Assembly: GCA_017306245.1 (NCBI GenBank)
Contig: JAFKIY010000009.1
Location: 1-59,679 of the forward strand
Direction of reading: 5' to 3'
DNA length: 59,679 nt
Source: Micrococcales bacterium
GTDB taxonomy: Bacteria; Actinomycetota; Actinomycetes; Actinomycetales; Microbacteriaceae
Shown here: positions 48,722-57,283 of the stretch, in pieces
Numbering within the stretch: the stretch's first letter is position 1
Layout: each line of letters starts with the position of its first letter
Position numbers and translations under genes: made by a program
The notes under the pieces: model-generated
The model's database searches: none
Told to the model about the DNA's origin: nothing
Seen by the model: only the letters and a program-made list of their open reading frames with translations

Positions 48722-49736
48722 GTGTTCTCACCTGCTCCTCCTGGATCTCTGCGTCGAGTTGCAATCGACGAGTCCCGCTTTGCTCGGTGATCGTCACTCC
48801 GCCCGGCACGTCTATTTCAGCAAAGGGGGCTGACACTACAACTCCGTTCGACAGTGTGAAGCGCCGGTACTGGATGAGGTGGTCGAAGCGGTCATGTTCG
48901 ACGACAAACGCCGCATGGCGTTCCTCGGAACGTACGGCGCCAAGGAACGGCGTAGCTGCCGCGTCGCTGAGGAAACGCGTGGCGACCTCGTCTATAGACC
49001 AACGTTGTCCCGTCTGTCGACGGAGGGCACCTATCGCGGTGCTCAGCTCCTCCTGAGCAACATCGTCACCCTTCGTTTTGGTATAGGCAGCACGGAGCGC
49101 TCGAGCGAGAAGTTGCGTCCCCTCAACATCGCTCATTTGCATCTGCGCCTCGAGGAATTCAACAATCCAGAAGTCGGCGACAGAGCGATCGGTCGCTGTG
49201 GACTGCAAGTCTAAGACGCGCGCGGAGAGCATGCCCGTGCGATCATTCGGCCCCTCAAGCAATGCCGCCTTTCGGAGGTTCGACTCGCGATTAAACGCGT
49301 CAAGCAACTCAAGGCTGGGGTGGCCTCCTCGCATGGTGAGGTTAAACACTTCCTGCTGAGGGAATGTCCATAAGAGCAGTCGTCGCGCGCTCGCAGTTGG
49401 GGCTTCGTGAACGCTCATCATGAGCAGCGAAGGCTTCGAGCGGTTGTCCATCGCATCCGCAAGACGGGCGGCAAGCCCTTCGACGAGCGCCAGTTGTGGC
49501 GAGGTGTCGAACGCTATCGCGAGCGCGGCGTCCCGCACTGGATGGGAACGAGTGGGAGAACCCATGTCGACCGTGAAAGTCACTGCCGGGGCATCGGCAA
49601 TCTTTGAGCGGTCGAACGTCCGGCCAAGAGCATCCTGGAGCGCGGGTGTTACCGAAATCTCACCACCCTGATACGGCGCTGCCTGTTTTGGGGCTACTTC
49701 GTAGGCGAAGGCAGAAATTAGGCGTCCAGCCGTCAT
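48714..49736 (-). CDS. Unknown protein paired with RelA/SpoT gene, possible NdpA-like
   Basis: A 340-aa protein I do not recognise with confidence. GAGAGGGA precedes its ATG. The C-terminal part (WSIDEVATRFLSDAAATPFL, then RFDHLIQYRRFTLSNGVVVS and GVTITE) resembles the tail of nucleoid-associated NdpA/YejK proteins in layout only. No membrane helix or nuclease motif is visible. It overlaps the RelA-like gene by 8 nt, so it may be its regulator, antitoxin or sensor. Confidence 0.55.
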   Translation of the reverse strand: MTAGRLISAFAYEVAPKQAAPYQGGEISVTPALQDALGRTFDRSKIADAPAVTFTVDMGSPTRSHPVRDAALAIAFDTSPQLALVEGLAARLADAMDNRSKPSLLMMSVHEAPTASARRLLLWTFPQQEVFNLTMRGGHPSLELLDAFNRESNLRKAALLEGPNDRTGMLSARVLDLQSTATDRSVADFWIVEFLEAQMQMSDVEGTQLLARALRAAYTKTKGDDVAQEELSTAIGALRRQTGQRWSIDEVATRFLSDAAATPFLGAVRSEERHAAFVVEHDRFDHLIQYRRFTLSNGVVVSAPFAEIDVPGGVTITEQSGTRRLQLDAEIQEEQVRTRA

Positions 49737-49904
49737 TGGTAATCCCTCTCAATGCGATTGCGGGGACAACGGCCCCGGGCCCGCAAGTGATGCTTGACAA
49801 AACGTAAGTAGCCTCCCGCAATAGCAATTGAAGCGTTAGATTAAGATAAATCGAGCAAAAGCCATCAACTCAGCCCACCCCAATAAGGGTCACAGTCGCT
49901 AGCC
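49737..49904. promoter_or_regulatory. AT-rich gap with candidate minus-strand promoter
   Basis: The 168-bp gap after queC is unlike its GC-rich surroundings. On the minus strand TTGATG is followed about 17-18 bp later by TTAATC/TCTTAAT, about 50-90 bp upstream of the ATG at 49736. The RelA-like pair therefore probably has its own promoter, though read-through from queC is possible. No terminator hairpin is obvious. Confidence 0.4.
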
Positions 49905-50537
49905 CTAATCCTCGAGCGGGCCCCATGTGTAGCCGGGCACACCCACCGAAGCTAGCACCTGTTGCCGCTTCCAGCACCCGGGGCATTCCCCACACGGTCG
50001 GTCGGCACGATGGCACGAATACGTCCACGCAATGATCGCGGGAGAAGCATCCGAGCGGCGCACGAGTTCCTCGGTCGTGTGCTCAATCCCTGGGGCAGTG
50101 ACATGAACGCCACCTTCCTGATAAGCAATTAGGGCGTCGAGAAGCTCGTAGAAGTCTTTGGTGCCGTCGCGATGTCGCTCTCCGTCAGGGCCTACGCTGC
50201 CTAACGCGATCGTGCCGCATCCTTCTTCAAGGGCAACTGCCGCGCCGGCCGTGGCAAGGAACTGATTGCGATACGGCCACCACTCGGGGCTCGGGGCGTC
50301 CCTGGTGGAGAGCCCGCCATGCAACAGCCCGGAGCCGAATTCTCGAATGCCCAAGCTGACGGTTCGGAGGGGGAGCCTGAGCTCGTACGCAATCTGAATC
50401 GCGGCAGACTTCTCCGCAAGCCGCGCTCGTTGACCATAGTCGACGAAAAGGAGCGTCGGGCGAAGCATGATCGCTAGCGCGGTGCTGTCAAGGCCACCAG
50501 AGAAGAGCAGTAGCACTTTAGGCGATTCGGAACTCAC
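49905..50537 (-). CDS. QueC-like 7-cyano-7-deazaguanine synthase
   Basis: A 210-aa N-type ATP pyrophosphatase: PP-loop SGGLDS at residues 13-18, FVDYGQRARLAEKSAA, WPYRNQFLATAGAAVALEEG and a four-Cys cluster (C175, C182, C185, C188 in SCHRADRPCGECPGC). QueC normally turns 7-carboxy-7-deazaguanine into preQ0; no queD, queE, queF or tgt is nearby. ATG overlaps the PfkB-NDT stop by 4 nt. Family members in defence operons can act on proteins or other carboxylates. Confidence 0.88.
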   Translation of the reverse strand: MSSESPKVLLLFSGGLDSTALAIMLRPTLLFVDYGQRARLAEKSAAIQIAYELRLPLRTVSLGIREFGSGLLHGGLSTRDAPSPEWWPYRNQFLATAGAAVALEEGCGTIALGSVGPDGERHRDGTKDFYELLDALIAYQEGGVHVTAPGIEHTTEELVRRSDASPAIIAWTYSCHRADRPCGECPGCWKRQQVLASVGVPGYTWGPLED

Positions 50538-51751
50538 TTCACACCATCCGTTCCTCCCACGCCGAGACCCCGCCAGATCGCGCGATACATCCCGGTCGTG
50601 AAGTCTGTATGGAGTTCCGCGCCAGTCCCTGCGAGCATCGTTGTGCGAATCGAGTCGAGTTGCGAAGCGACGCCGACTATTGGGATCTCAGCATGCTTGG
50701 CCCAACCCGTTTCGAACAGCGTGCCGGGATCCCAGCCATCTAGGATCGCGAACACCGCGTCGACCCCTGCTAGGCCAATGAGGTCCTTCTCGGCGACCTC
50801 CGCCCCTCCCAAACCAATGTCATGTACGGGGCTGAATACCTCAGCCCCAGCCTGCTGAAGAAACGTTCGGCATTGCGAGACCAGCCAAAGCTCGGCAACC
50901 GTGAAGAATGGGCCCGCCAGATACACTTTCGGGCTGCGCCCATGATTCGATAACTCGAGCCGTTCGCTCGACGCTGAGAGTCCTCCATCGAGCACTTCGG
51001 CAGGGATCTGATCGGCATGCGAACTAGTCCACCAGCTGGTCGAATGACTCGCGATACGTGCCGCGTCGACCGTACCGGCTCCCGAAGTCCAAGCGTGTGC
51101 AAAGGTTGCCGAGAAAATGTCGCCACTACCGAGCTTACGCACGGTCTGAGATGGGACCGCGCCGATCCACTCTTGGCTCTCCTTCTCGACAATAAGGCAA
51201 CCGCGAGCTCCGCATTTAACGACCACGGCTTCCAGGTTGCACTGTTCAAGGATGAGGTGGGCGCTTCTGTCGATTGATCCACCTTGAGCAATCGATACGA
51301 TCTCGAGCGCATTCCCACAGAGAATCGCCCGCTTGAAAGACGCATGCTGCAGGATCTCAATAGCACGGTCGTCCGCCGACTGCGGATCATAGACGAGAGC
51401 ACCGACGTCGAAACTGCGATCACCAGCCTCAACGATCCCGAAGGCGAGAGCAGCCTGCGCCTCAACATGCAGTTCTCCGAGGAGCCGCGCATCCGCGCCA
51501 CGAATTGTCGGCTCGATGAACTCAGCGAGATAGCCGAATTCGACTGACTTGTCCCGTCGCACATTCTCAACCTCAACGGAAAAGGTCTTTCCAGCGCCGG
51601 CCAGGATTGGCGCCAGATCATCCTCGACGGCGGTCACAAGCTTTGTTGCGGAAGGGACCGCGACCGCAGCACGATATGCGCTTCCGCCCAATTCCCTGGT
51701 CTGCCCGCCGAATGCAACGTGCTCGTGGTAGGTCCCACCAGCAACGATCAT
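50534..51751 (-). CDS. PfkB-kinase-like / nucleoside 2-deoxyribosyltransferase fusion
   Basis: A 405-aa fusion. Residues 1-270 form a PfkB-like domain: MIVAGGTYHEHVAFGGQTRE, GGSAYRAAVA, VVVKCGARGCLIVE and VRKLGSGDIFSATFAHAW, where the G-S-G-D Asp fills the catalytic place. Residues 272-405 are a nucleoside 2-deoxyribosyltransferase: KVYLAGPFFTVAELWLVSQC, FSPVHD, GVDAVFAILDGWDPGTLFET with the catalytic Glu. It could swap a base on a (deoxy)ribonucleoside and phosphorylate it. The ATG at 51751 overlaps the upstream stop by 4 nt. Confidence 0.82.
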   Translation of the reverse strand: MIVAGGTYHEHVAFGGQTRELGGSAYRAAVAVPSATKLVTAVEDDLAPILAGAGKTFSVEVENVRRDKSVEFGYLAEFIEPTIRGADARLLGELHVEAQAALAFGIVEAGDRSFDVGALVYDPQSADDRAIEILQHASFKRAILCGNALEIVSIAQGGSIDRSAHLILEQCNLEAVVVKCGARGCLIVEKESQEWIGAVPSQTVRKLGSGDIFSATFAHAWTSGAGTVDAARIASHSTSWWTSSHADQIPAEVLDGGLSASSERLELSNHGRSPKVYLAGPFFTVAELWLVSQCRTFLQQAGAEVFSPVHDIGLGGAEVAEKDLIGLAGVDAVFAILDGWDPGTLFETGWAKHAEIPIVGVASQLDSIRTTMLAGTGAELHTDFTTGMYRAIWRGLGVGGTDGVK

Positions 51752-52071
51752 TCGGCCCGGATCGAAAGCAGGATCTGGGCGCCCTCCGCGGACTTGATGG
51801 TACCCAAGAAGGCAACACCGAGCCTCAAACAATCGATCAAGGCGCGATCAGGAGTCACCGCGCCCGCCTCGATCCCACTAGCAGTCATTGCAGCGATTGT
51901 GGGTGCGTCGCCGTCGTGGAGAACCAATCCGAGCACGTCCCCTGGTCGCAAAGCATCGACAGCATCGGGGTTGGGCGCTTGCAGCGCGCTCTCACGTCGC
52001 AAGCCGGAACAATCCACCCCACCGCCGCCACGCGTGTTGGAGTACCAATCCGGTGAGTTATTACCGCTCAT
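51748..52071 (-). CDS. Small Gly-rich-motif protein of the QueC/NDT operon
   Basis: A 107-aa protein with NTRGGGGVDCSGLRRESALQ near the N-terminus, LRPGDVLGLVLHDGDAPTIA and VTPDRALIDCLRLGVAFLG. From memory, short proteins with a GGGG-x-x-C start and a G-D-x-L-x-V-x-L core recur next to such operons, but no function is known. GGGGAGG sits before the ATG at 52071. The stop overlaps the PfkB-NDT start by 4 nt. Confidence 0.75.
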   Translation of the reverse strand: MSGNNSPDWYSNTRGGGGVDCSGLRRESALQAPNPDAVDALRPGDVLGLVLHDGDAPTIAAMTASGIEAGAVTPDRALIDCLRLGVAFLGTIKSAEGAQILLSIRAE

Positions 52072-52080
52072 ACTTCACCT

Positions 52081-52092
52081 CCCCATATGGGG
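52081..52092. promoter_or_regulatory. 12-bp palindrome over the small-gene ribosome-binding site
   Basis: CCCCATATGGGG overlaps the Shine-Dalgarno (GGGGAGG on the minus strand) of the 107-aa gene. A repressor site or SD-occluding structure is possible. No second copy was seen. Confidence 0.35.
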
Positions 52093-52117
52093 TGAGCATA
52101 CCGTCGTCGCAATGATG

Positions 52118-52897
52118 TCAGCTAGCACCGACACTCATCTTCACTCTCGCTGCCAACGCCTGATCTTGCCAAATCACCGCGTCGAGGTCTGCCGCGCGGA
52201 CCTCGCCATACCGAGCCCACTCGAGAAATGCGGACTCCATCACCCAATAGTCCCGAGCGGGCGTCCAGCTTTCATCAAACACCCCTGCATGAACCGCGGC
52301 GCGATGCACATGGATATCTATGATAGCGACGTTACTGTCCTCGAATTGGTTCCGTACGACCCAGCTCGCCGTCTTCGGGCCGATACCCGAAAAGGTCATA
52401 AGCCAACTACGAGCCTCAGTCGCAACTGCAGGAGCCGACTCGCGCCTTAGACGCTGAAGTGCGGCTGCGACTCGGCCCGACCGCTGTTGTGGATACCGAT
52501 AGTGGACGCGGCGATCACCGATCAATAGTGGCGCGCGAAGCACGGAGGCGATTCGATCTTCGAGCCGGGGATCTGCATCGTTCAGGAGCCCGGCTTTCTT
52601 GAGCGCCGCGAACGCGGCGACGTTCATCTCGTAGGTGATTCCATGCCCACCCAACAGGCAGGCCACAATCTCCTCGCTTAGCGACCCCGCCAGGCGATAC
52701 GGTCGCGGCTCCGCGGGTTTGCCGGCAAGCCACTCTTGCGCACGAGAGGCCCAATACGCCGCAGTCAGGAATTGCCACGGTTGGCCCCATCGAACTGTCC
52801 GGACCTTTCCTCCGGGAAGGTCAAAATGGAACTCCTCTGACGGCCAATCGAGTAGGCGCGATGGCACCTCGCCCACGACAAGACTTGCAGACGCCAT
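52118..52897 (-). CDS. OGG1-like HhH-GPD DNA glycosylase-fold protein
   Basis: A 259-aa protein. The helix-hairpin-helix is SGIGPKTASWVVRNQ with Lys175, and the following Asp194 is in VAIIDIHVHRAAVHAG. The Lys-Asp spacing of 19 equals the catalytic K249/D268 spacing in human OGG1, so bifunctional glycosylase/lyase chemistry is plausible. The N-terminal half has no recognisable domain. It is the first gene of the PfkB-NDT/QueC operon, 46 bp ahead of the small gene. A MutM- or AlkA-like repair role alone is possible. Confidence 0.78.
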   Translation of the reverse strand: MASASLVVGEVPSRLLDWPSEEFHFDLPGGKVRTVRWGQPWQFLTAAYWASRAQEWLAGKPAEPRPYRLAGSLSEEIVACLLGGHGITYEMNVAAFAALKKAGLLNDADPRLEDRIASVLRAPLLIGDRRVHYRYPQQRSGRVAAALQRLRRESAPAVATEARSWLMTFSGIGPKTASWVVRNQFEDSNVAIIDIHVHRAAVHAGVFDESWTPARDYWVMESAFLEWARYGEVRAADLDAVIWQDQALAARVKMSVGAS

Positions 52898-53055
52898 TGC
52901 CTAAATCAGCCGCCGACCAGTGCCATTCATGAGCGGAGTGTATCGCGCTCGCCGGGAGTCTTGTTCAAGCACAACTCCAGCGCGTCGCGACCCCTTGCCA
53001 GTCACGCGTCGTTGCTAAAGTCCTGTCCCGAATCCCTGAACCTCCGAATCGCTCG

Positions 53056-55617
53056 TTATTTCACTTCTGCGCCCGCAAGGCCATCAACGGCAACAACAGT
53101 GTCGTACAGCCCATAGTGACGGAGCCCCTCGTGTGACTCGATCCCCGTGTACGAAAGCGAGGCGTCCTCGTATCGGCGAAACGCAAACACCGCCGCGTTC
53201 ATGTGCGATGCGTTGAAAACACCAAGTGACACCAGCAGATTGAAGTCCTCAACGGTAAGGCCGGTCACCGTCTTGAAGAGGCCCGGCTCGATTTTCGTGA
53301 TGACGTCCTTGAGGGTGTTCTCGCGGTAGTCAGTGAGGTACATGAACGCAGGTATCCGCGTCGCGAACTTGATCAGCTTCTCCTGAATCAGCTTGCGCTT
53401 GGACTTGTAGTCCTTCTCCTCCGCCGTCAGTTCCTTCTTCTCCTTGTCGCTGAGGGAGTCGCCCTTCGTCTTCTTCGTGTCCTTGACGGCCTCACTCTTA
53501 TTGACGACGGTTTCGAAAATGTTGTTGCCGAGCGCGCGGAAGCCTTCAATGTTCATCACCGCATCCATCGCGGCCTCGCTACCCATAATCTTTCTCAAAG
53601 TGTCATTGTCGACATTGACGAGGATCGCCGACTCCCACTTGCGAGCGAGCAGTGTTGCTGAGGTGCCGGCCATGGCCATGTCCAGAATTCCGCCCGCATC
53701 CACCTGTGTCATGTTCGCGCCATCGTAAGCAAGCACGGGCAAGAACGAGACGAGTTCCTCTACGGCGTTCTCGGGGTTCGGTTCTTCGGGCGACAATCCG
53801 ATCGCATATTCGGCGAGTTGCTGGAGTGCACGCGTTGGTGCGAAGTCAAAGACGAAGCAGACGGGCTTGAGGATCTCCTCCTCGTTTGGATCGTCGCCAT
53901 TCGGGTTCTTGATCGACCACGGTGACTGCACACGAAATGCGGACTGGAAGTATGACTCTGGCGACTTGAGATTGCGCAGCATGAGAATCGAGGACCACTG
54001 TGGCACTGTGACCCCTGTGGTGAGCTTGCCGCATGACAAGGTGATCGTCTTCGAGTCGAACCCGCTGCCGATGGCGTCGCGAACTGGAGGAAGTGCAGCT
54101 AGCCCAATCCCAGCTCCCGGGCCGGCCACGTTCAGCACTATGTAGTCGTGCCAATAGACGTTTTGCTTCTCAGCTATGAGGTTCTTCATGGCATGACATG
54201 CGGCGACGTTAGGTAGGAACCAGAACGAGTGCTGAAGGTACGGCAACAACCGAACATCCGAATACGGGAACGGCGGGCGAGTTCCGCCCTTCAGTGAGTC
54301 GATAGATGTCGGCATGTGCTGACCCCGGATGATATCGAGCCACTTTTGCACGTCATCTTTGTGAGTGAATGACGCGTTCGAACCGACACCGGTCGCGGCA
54401 AAAAAAGTGTTGAGGTCAAACTCATCGAACTCGCCTGCAGTAGCAACTGCGAGAAGCTCGTCCGGCATCTGATAGGTCAGGAGCCGCATCTCTGGGAGCG
54501 CCGCATACGGGTTCCACTCACCCGGATGCTTGTCCCCGTACTGAGACTTCGCGCGCTGCTCGTCTGTATAGGTCCAGTTGAAGATCTGCTCTTCGATGAA
54601 TTCGCCAATGGCCAGTGCCTTGAATGGCGTCCCAGACAAATAAAGGTAGGCGCGAGTAGTGATCGGCAGGAAGTCAGTCTCGTGACCCCTTAGCTCGTTG
54701 AGCTCTTCGCCGAAGGTCTCGAGACCTTCGCCGTACTCGCCCTCCAACTCCTTCTTCGCCTCAGTCGCATCCTCGCCTTCGAAGAGTTCCTTTGCGCTGT
54801 CACGCCATGCGCCGAAGTGGTACTCATCAAAGATCACAAGATCCCAGTTGATGTCGTGAATCCACTCATTCTTTGCCTTAATGAGACCAGTCGCTTTGTC
54901 CCGCCCAAGCAGGTCTTGGAAGGATCCGAAATAGACGAGCGGTCGATTCTTGTTAGCCGTGCTGGGGCCAACTCCCGATGACCGCGAGAGATACTGCCAC
55001 CCGTCAAAGTCTTTGTGCGTAAGTAGGTCGGTGGCCCAGGCGTCTTCGACCGCCGGCTTGAAGGTGACGACAAGTACCCGCTTCGCACCGAGCTTCTTTG
55101 CTAGCTGGTAGGCGGTAAAGGTTTTGCCAAACCGCATCTTGGCGTTCCACAGGAAGCGCGGCACAGCATGCATGTCCTCTTTCCAAATCGAATGGAAATA
55201 GTCAAATGTCTTGGCGACTGCTCGCTTCTGTTCCGGACGCATCTTGAACGTCTCGTGGTGGGTTCCGCTGAGTTGCACCCCGGTGCGCAACTCCGTGATC
55301 GCCGTTTTGATGTCGCCAACGGTGCAGGCCATCCACTCCAGGGTCGGGTTCTCAAAACCCTTAGCCTTGAGACGTTCGCGAACATCGAAGTCCCGGATGA
55401 CCGTGCCATCTGCACGCATCCCGGACTCGTCGATCTCGATCGTGAAGTTCGTCACTGCCGCGGTCTTCAACTGCTGTGCGACACGCGCCTTCACGTCCTG
55501 CGTCGTCTGGCCGACCTTCAGCCAACCCTTGTGTTCGTCATCGTGGATTGCGTATGCGTAGAGGCGAAGTGGGCGCTCGGGTTTCTCAGCGAAGATTTCA
55601 ACTTCGGGCTTACTCAC
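53056..55617 (-). CDS. Restriction-type helicase with N-terminal GIY-YIG/T5orf172 domain
   Basis: An 853-aa protein. Residues 17-60 (RLYAYAIHDDEHKGWLKVGQ, TTQDVKARVAQQL) match the T5orf172 type of GIY-YIG nucleases. A superfamily 2 helicase follows: Walker A WNAKMRFGKTFTAYQLAKKL, DEYH in LVIFDEYHFGAWR, SGTP in YLYLSGTPFKAL, and a Q-x-x-x-R motif VI in ESYFQSAFRVQSPW. Restriction subunit of the three-gene system; the GIY-YIG part is the likely nuclease. GTG start overlaps the MTase stop by 8 nt. Confidence 0.85.
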   Translation of the reverse strand: MSKPEVEIFAEKPERPLRLYAYAIHDDEHKGWLKVGQTTQDVKARVAQQLKTAAVTNFTIEIDESGMRADGTVIRDFDVRERLKAKGFENPTLEWMACTVGDIKTAITELRTGVQLSGTHHETFKMRPEQKRAVAKTFDYFHSIWKEDMHAVPRFLWNAKMRFGKTFTAYQLAKKLGAKRVLVVTFKPAVEDAWATDLLTHKDFDGWQYLSRSSGVGPSTANKNRPLVYFGSFQDLLGRDKATGLIKAKNEWIHDINWDLVIFDEYHFGAWRDSAKELFEGEDATEAKKELEGEYGEGLETFGEELNELRGHETDFLPITTRAYLYLSGTPFKALAIGEFIEEQIFNWTYTDEQRAKSQYGDKHPGEWNPYAALPEMRLLTYQMPDELLAVATAGEFDEFDLNTFFAATGVGSNASFTHKDDVQKWLDIIRGQHMPTSIDSLKGGTRPPFPYSDVRLLPYLQHSFWFLPNVAACHAMKNLIAEKQNVYWHDYIVLNVAGPGAGIGLAALPPVRDAIGSGFDSKTITLSCGKLTTGVTVPQWSSILMLRNLKSPESYFQSAFRVQSPWSIKNPNGDDPNEEEILKPVCFVFDFAPTRALQQLAEYAIGLSPEEPNPENAVEELVSFLPVLAYDGANMTQVDAGGILDMAMAGTSATLLARKWESAILVNVDNDTLRKIMGSEAAMDAVMNIEGFRALGNNIFETVVNKSEAVKDTKKTKGDSLSDKEKKELTAEEKDYKSKRKLIQEKLIKFATRIPAFMYLTDYRENTLKDVITKIEPGLFKTVTGLTVEDFNLLVSLGVFNASHMNAAVFAFRRYEDASLSYTGIESHEGLRHYGLYDTVVAVDGLAGAEVK

Positions 55618-57283
55618 TGCTCACCTCCATCGGACGAATCATGCTCTCAATGAAGGCAACCTCTTCGTCCGATATTCCGTACTTTGCGTATAGCTCGTCA
55701 TCCGTCCAGGACTTTGAGAAATCCTGCACTGGTACGAATTCATACACTTTACGAGTCGCATTCTGCGATGGTTTGCGCTGGAGCACGATAAAGCGGAAAA
55801 GGCGCGTTGCGATATAAGAAATCGTGTTACTCGCCTCCACTTCGGAATCGAAAGGTCCGACAGTCAAGTAGGTCTCAGTGCAGGCGGTACCAGGGCGCCC
55901 AACGAATGGTTTGCCCAAAATGGGGTGGGGAAAAGAGTCACTTCCGCTCGCAAGGAATGGAATGAGCACTTTCCACCTATCTATCAAGTCGACCCCGGAT
56001 CTTATGAGTTCGCGGTCAATATACGCGCTCCCGCCCGCTTGAAATACTTGAATTGCATTTGACGTCTGGGAGACCGATCCCCGAAAGGTCGACTCGATCC
56101 CAAAGGGTCGCCTCGAACTTACTAAGCGACTGAATCGCTTACTCTCTGGAAGCAAAAACGGTGATTGAGTGTCTTGGTCACCCGATTCAAGCGAAAATAT
56201 CTTCTGCAAGATGGGTATCGCTTCGTTGTATCGAATGAAGACGTCTGACCCCTCTTCCAACAGCGGTCGTGTCACGGTCTCCAACGCAATGCCTTTGTCG
56301 TGGGTTGTTACTGTGACTTCGCCGGGGTTGTCACGCTCCCAAAGCCAGTAGCACACGCCGCCTTTTACCTGAGTACCAGGAAACACTTCATTCGAATCAG
56401 GAAAATCTTCGATAACACGAAGCCGATTGTCGTGAAGCATCGAGTCCCGAAAGCCATCCAGACCTTTGCCCCCTGAGAACCACCGTGACGGGGTGACGAG
56501 AGATAGAAAACGAGGATCGAGCTCCTTTGCTTGCGTGACAAACAGCTGATAGATCGGGGCAGCACTAGTTCCAGAACCACCTCCATCATTCAGTTGATAC
56601 GGTGGGTTGCCGATTATGACGTCGAAGTGCATGTCGTCTCCAAAGAGCTCGGCGATGCGAGCCTTGATGTTGTCGGTGTGGATGAACGCGTAGGCGTGGG
56701 ACTCGAGTGACTCGTCACGCTCGTATTCTTTCTGGCTGGCCCCGCAATACTTGCAGCGGCCGTTGACGGTGTGTTCGACGGTCTTGCCGTCGGCATCCGT
56801 GTTGAGAATGCGTTCGGTGCCGCCCACCCAGGTGTGTTCGGTGCGCTCGAACCAGATGTTGCCGTTCTCTGTGTCGAAGGACTTCGCTACGGAGTGTGGG
56901 CCGTTGGCGTACTTCGAGCAATACACGCTTCGGCGGGCGAGCAGTGCGGTCAGTCTCTCAGTCCCGATCCCGTAGACCTGCTTGGTGAGGATGTGGTCCA
57001 CGCGTCTGACTAAGTCGGGAATGGCGACTTCAAGACCTCCGGTCAGACGCTTCACAATTTCACGCAGAAACACTCCCGACTTCGTGAACGGGTCGAGGAA
57101 GGTGACATCAGGGTCGGCCCAGATATTCGCGCCATCATTGGCCGCGGACCACGCCTCGCCTAGCGTGTCGAGCATCCTGTTTGCGAACTCCGGCGGTGTG
57201 AACACGGCATCGTTCGACAGGTTTGCGATACAGGTCAGCACGTCAGGATTTCGCCCCCGGAGTGCGAAGGTTGCTTTCTTCAC
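55610..57283 (-). CDS. Eco57I-type N6-adenine DNA methyltransferase with target-recognition half
   Basis: A 557-aa MTase. An N-terminal VFTPPEFANRMLDTLGEAW and FLDPFTKSGVFLREIVKRL (motif I variant) precede motif IV IIGNPPYQLNDGGG, the adenine-MTase catalytic loop. A zinc-ribbon-like CKYCGASQ interrupts the core. The C-terminal 330 residues would be the target-recognition region and are encoded by A/T-richer DNA. GTG start overlaps the small MTase-like gene by 4 nt. Confidence 0.88.
   Translation of the reverse strand: MKKATFALRGRNPDVLTCIANLSNDAVFTPPEFANRMLDTLGEAWSAANDGANIWADPDVTFLDPFTKSGVFLREIVKRLTGGLEVAIPDLVRRVDHILTKQVYGIGTERLTALLARRSVYCSKYANGPHSVAKSFDTENGNIWFERTEHTWVGGTERILNTDADGKTVEHTVNGRCKYCGASQKEYERDESLESHAYAFIHTDNIKARIAELFGDDMHFDVIIGNPPYQLNDGGGSGTSAAPIYQLFVTQAKELDPRFLSLVTPSRWFSGGKGLDGFRDSMLHDNRLRVIEDFPDSNEVFPGTQVKGGVCYWLWERDNPGEVTVTTHDKGIALETVTRPLLEEGSDVFIRYNEAIPILQKIFSLESGDQDTQSPFLLPESKRFSRLVSSRRPFGIESTFRGSVSQTSNAIQVFQAGGSAYIDRELIRSGVDLIDRWKVLIPFLASGSDSFPHPILGKPFVGRPGTACTETYLTVGPFDSEVEASNTISYIATRLFRFIVLQRKPSQNATRKVYEFVPVQDFSKSWTDDELYAKYGISDEEVAFIESMIRPMEVSSE

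Noticed and set aside
52898..53055. Possible hidden gene between the glycosylase and helicase genes
   Set aside because: No open frame of useful length with a start and ribosome site; most likely a promoter region for the glycosylase operon.
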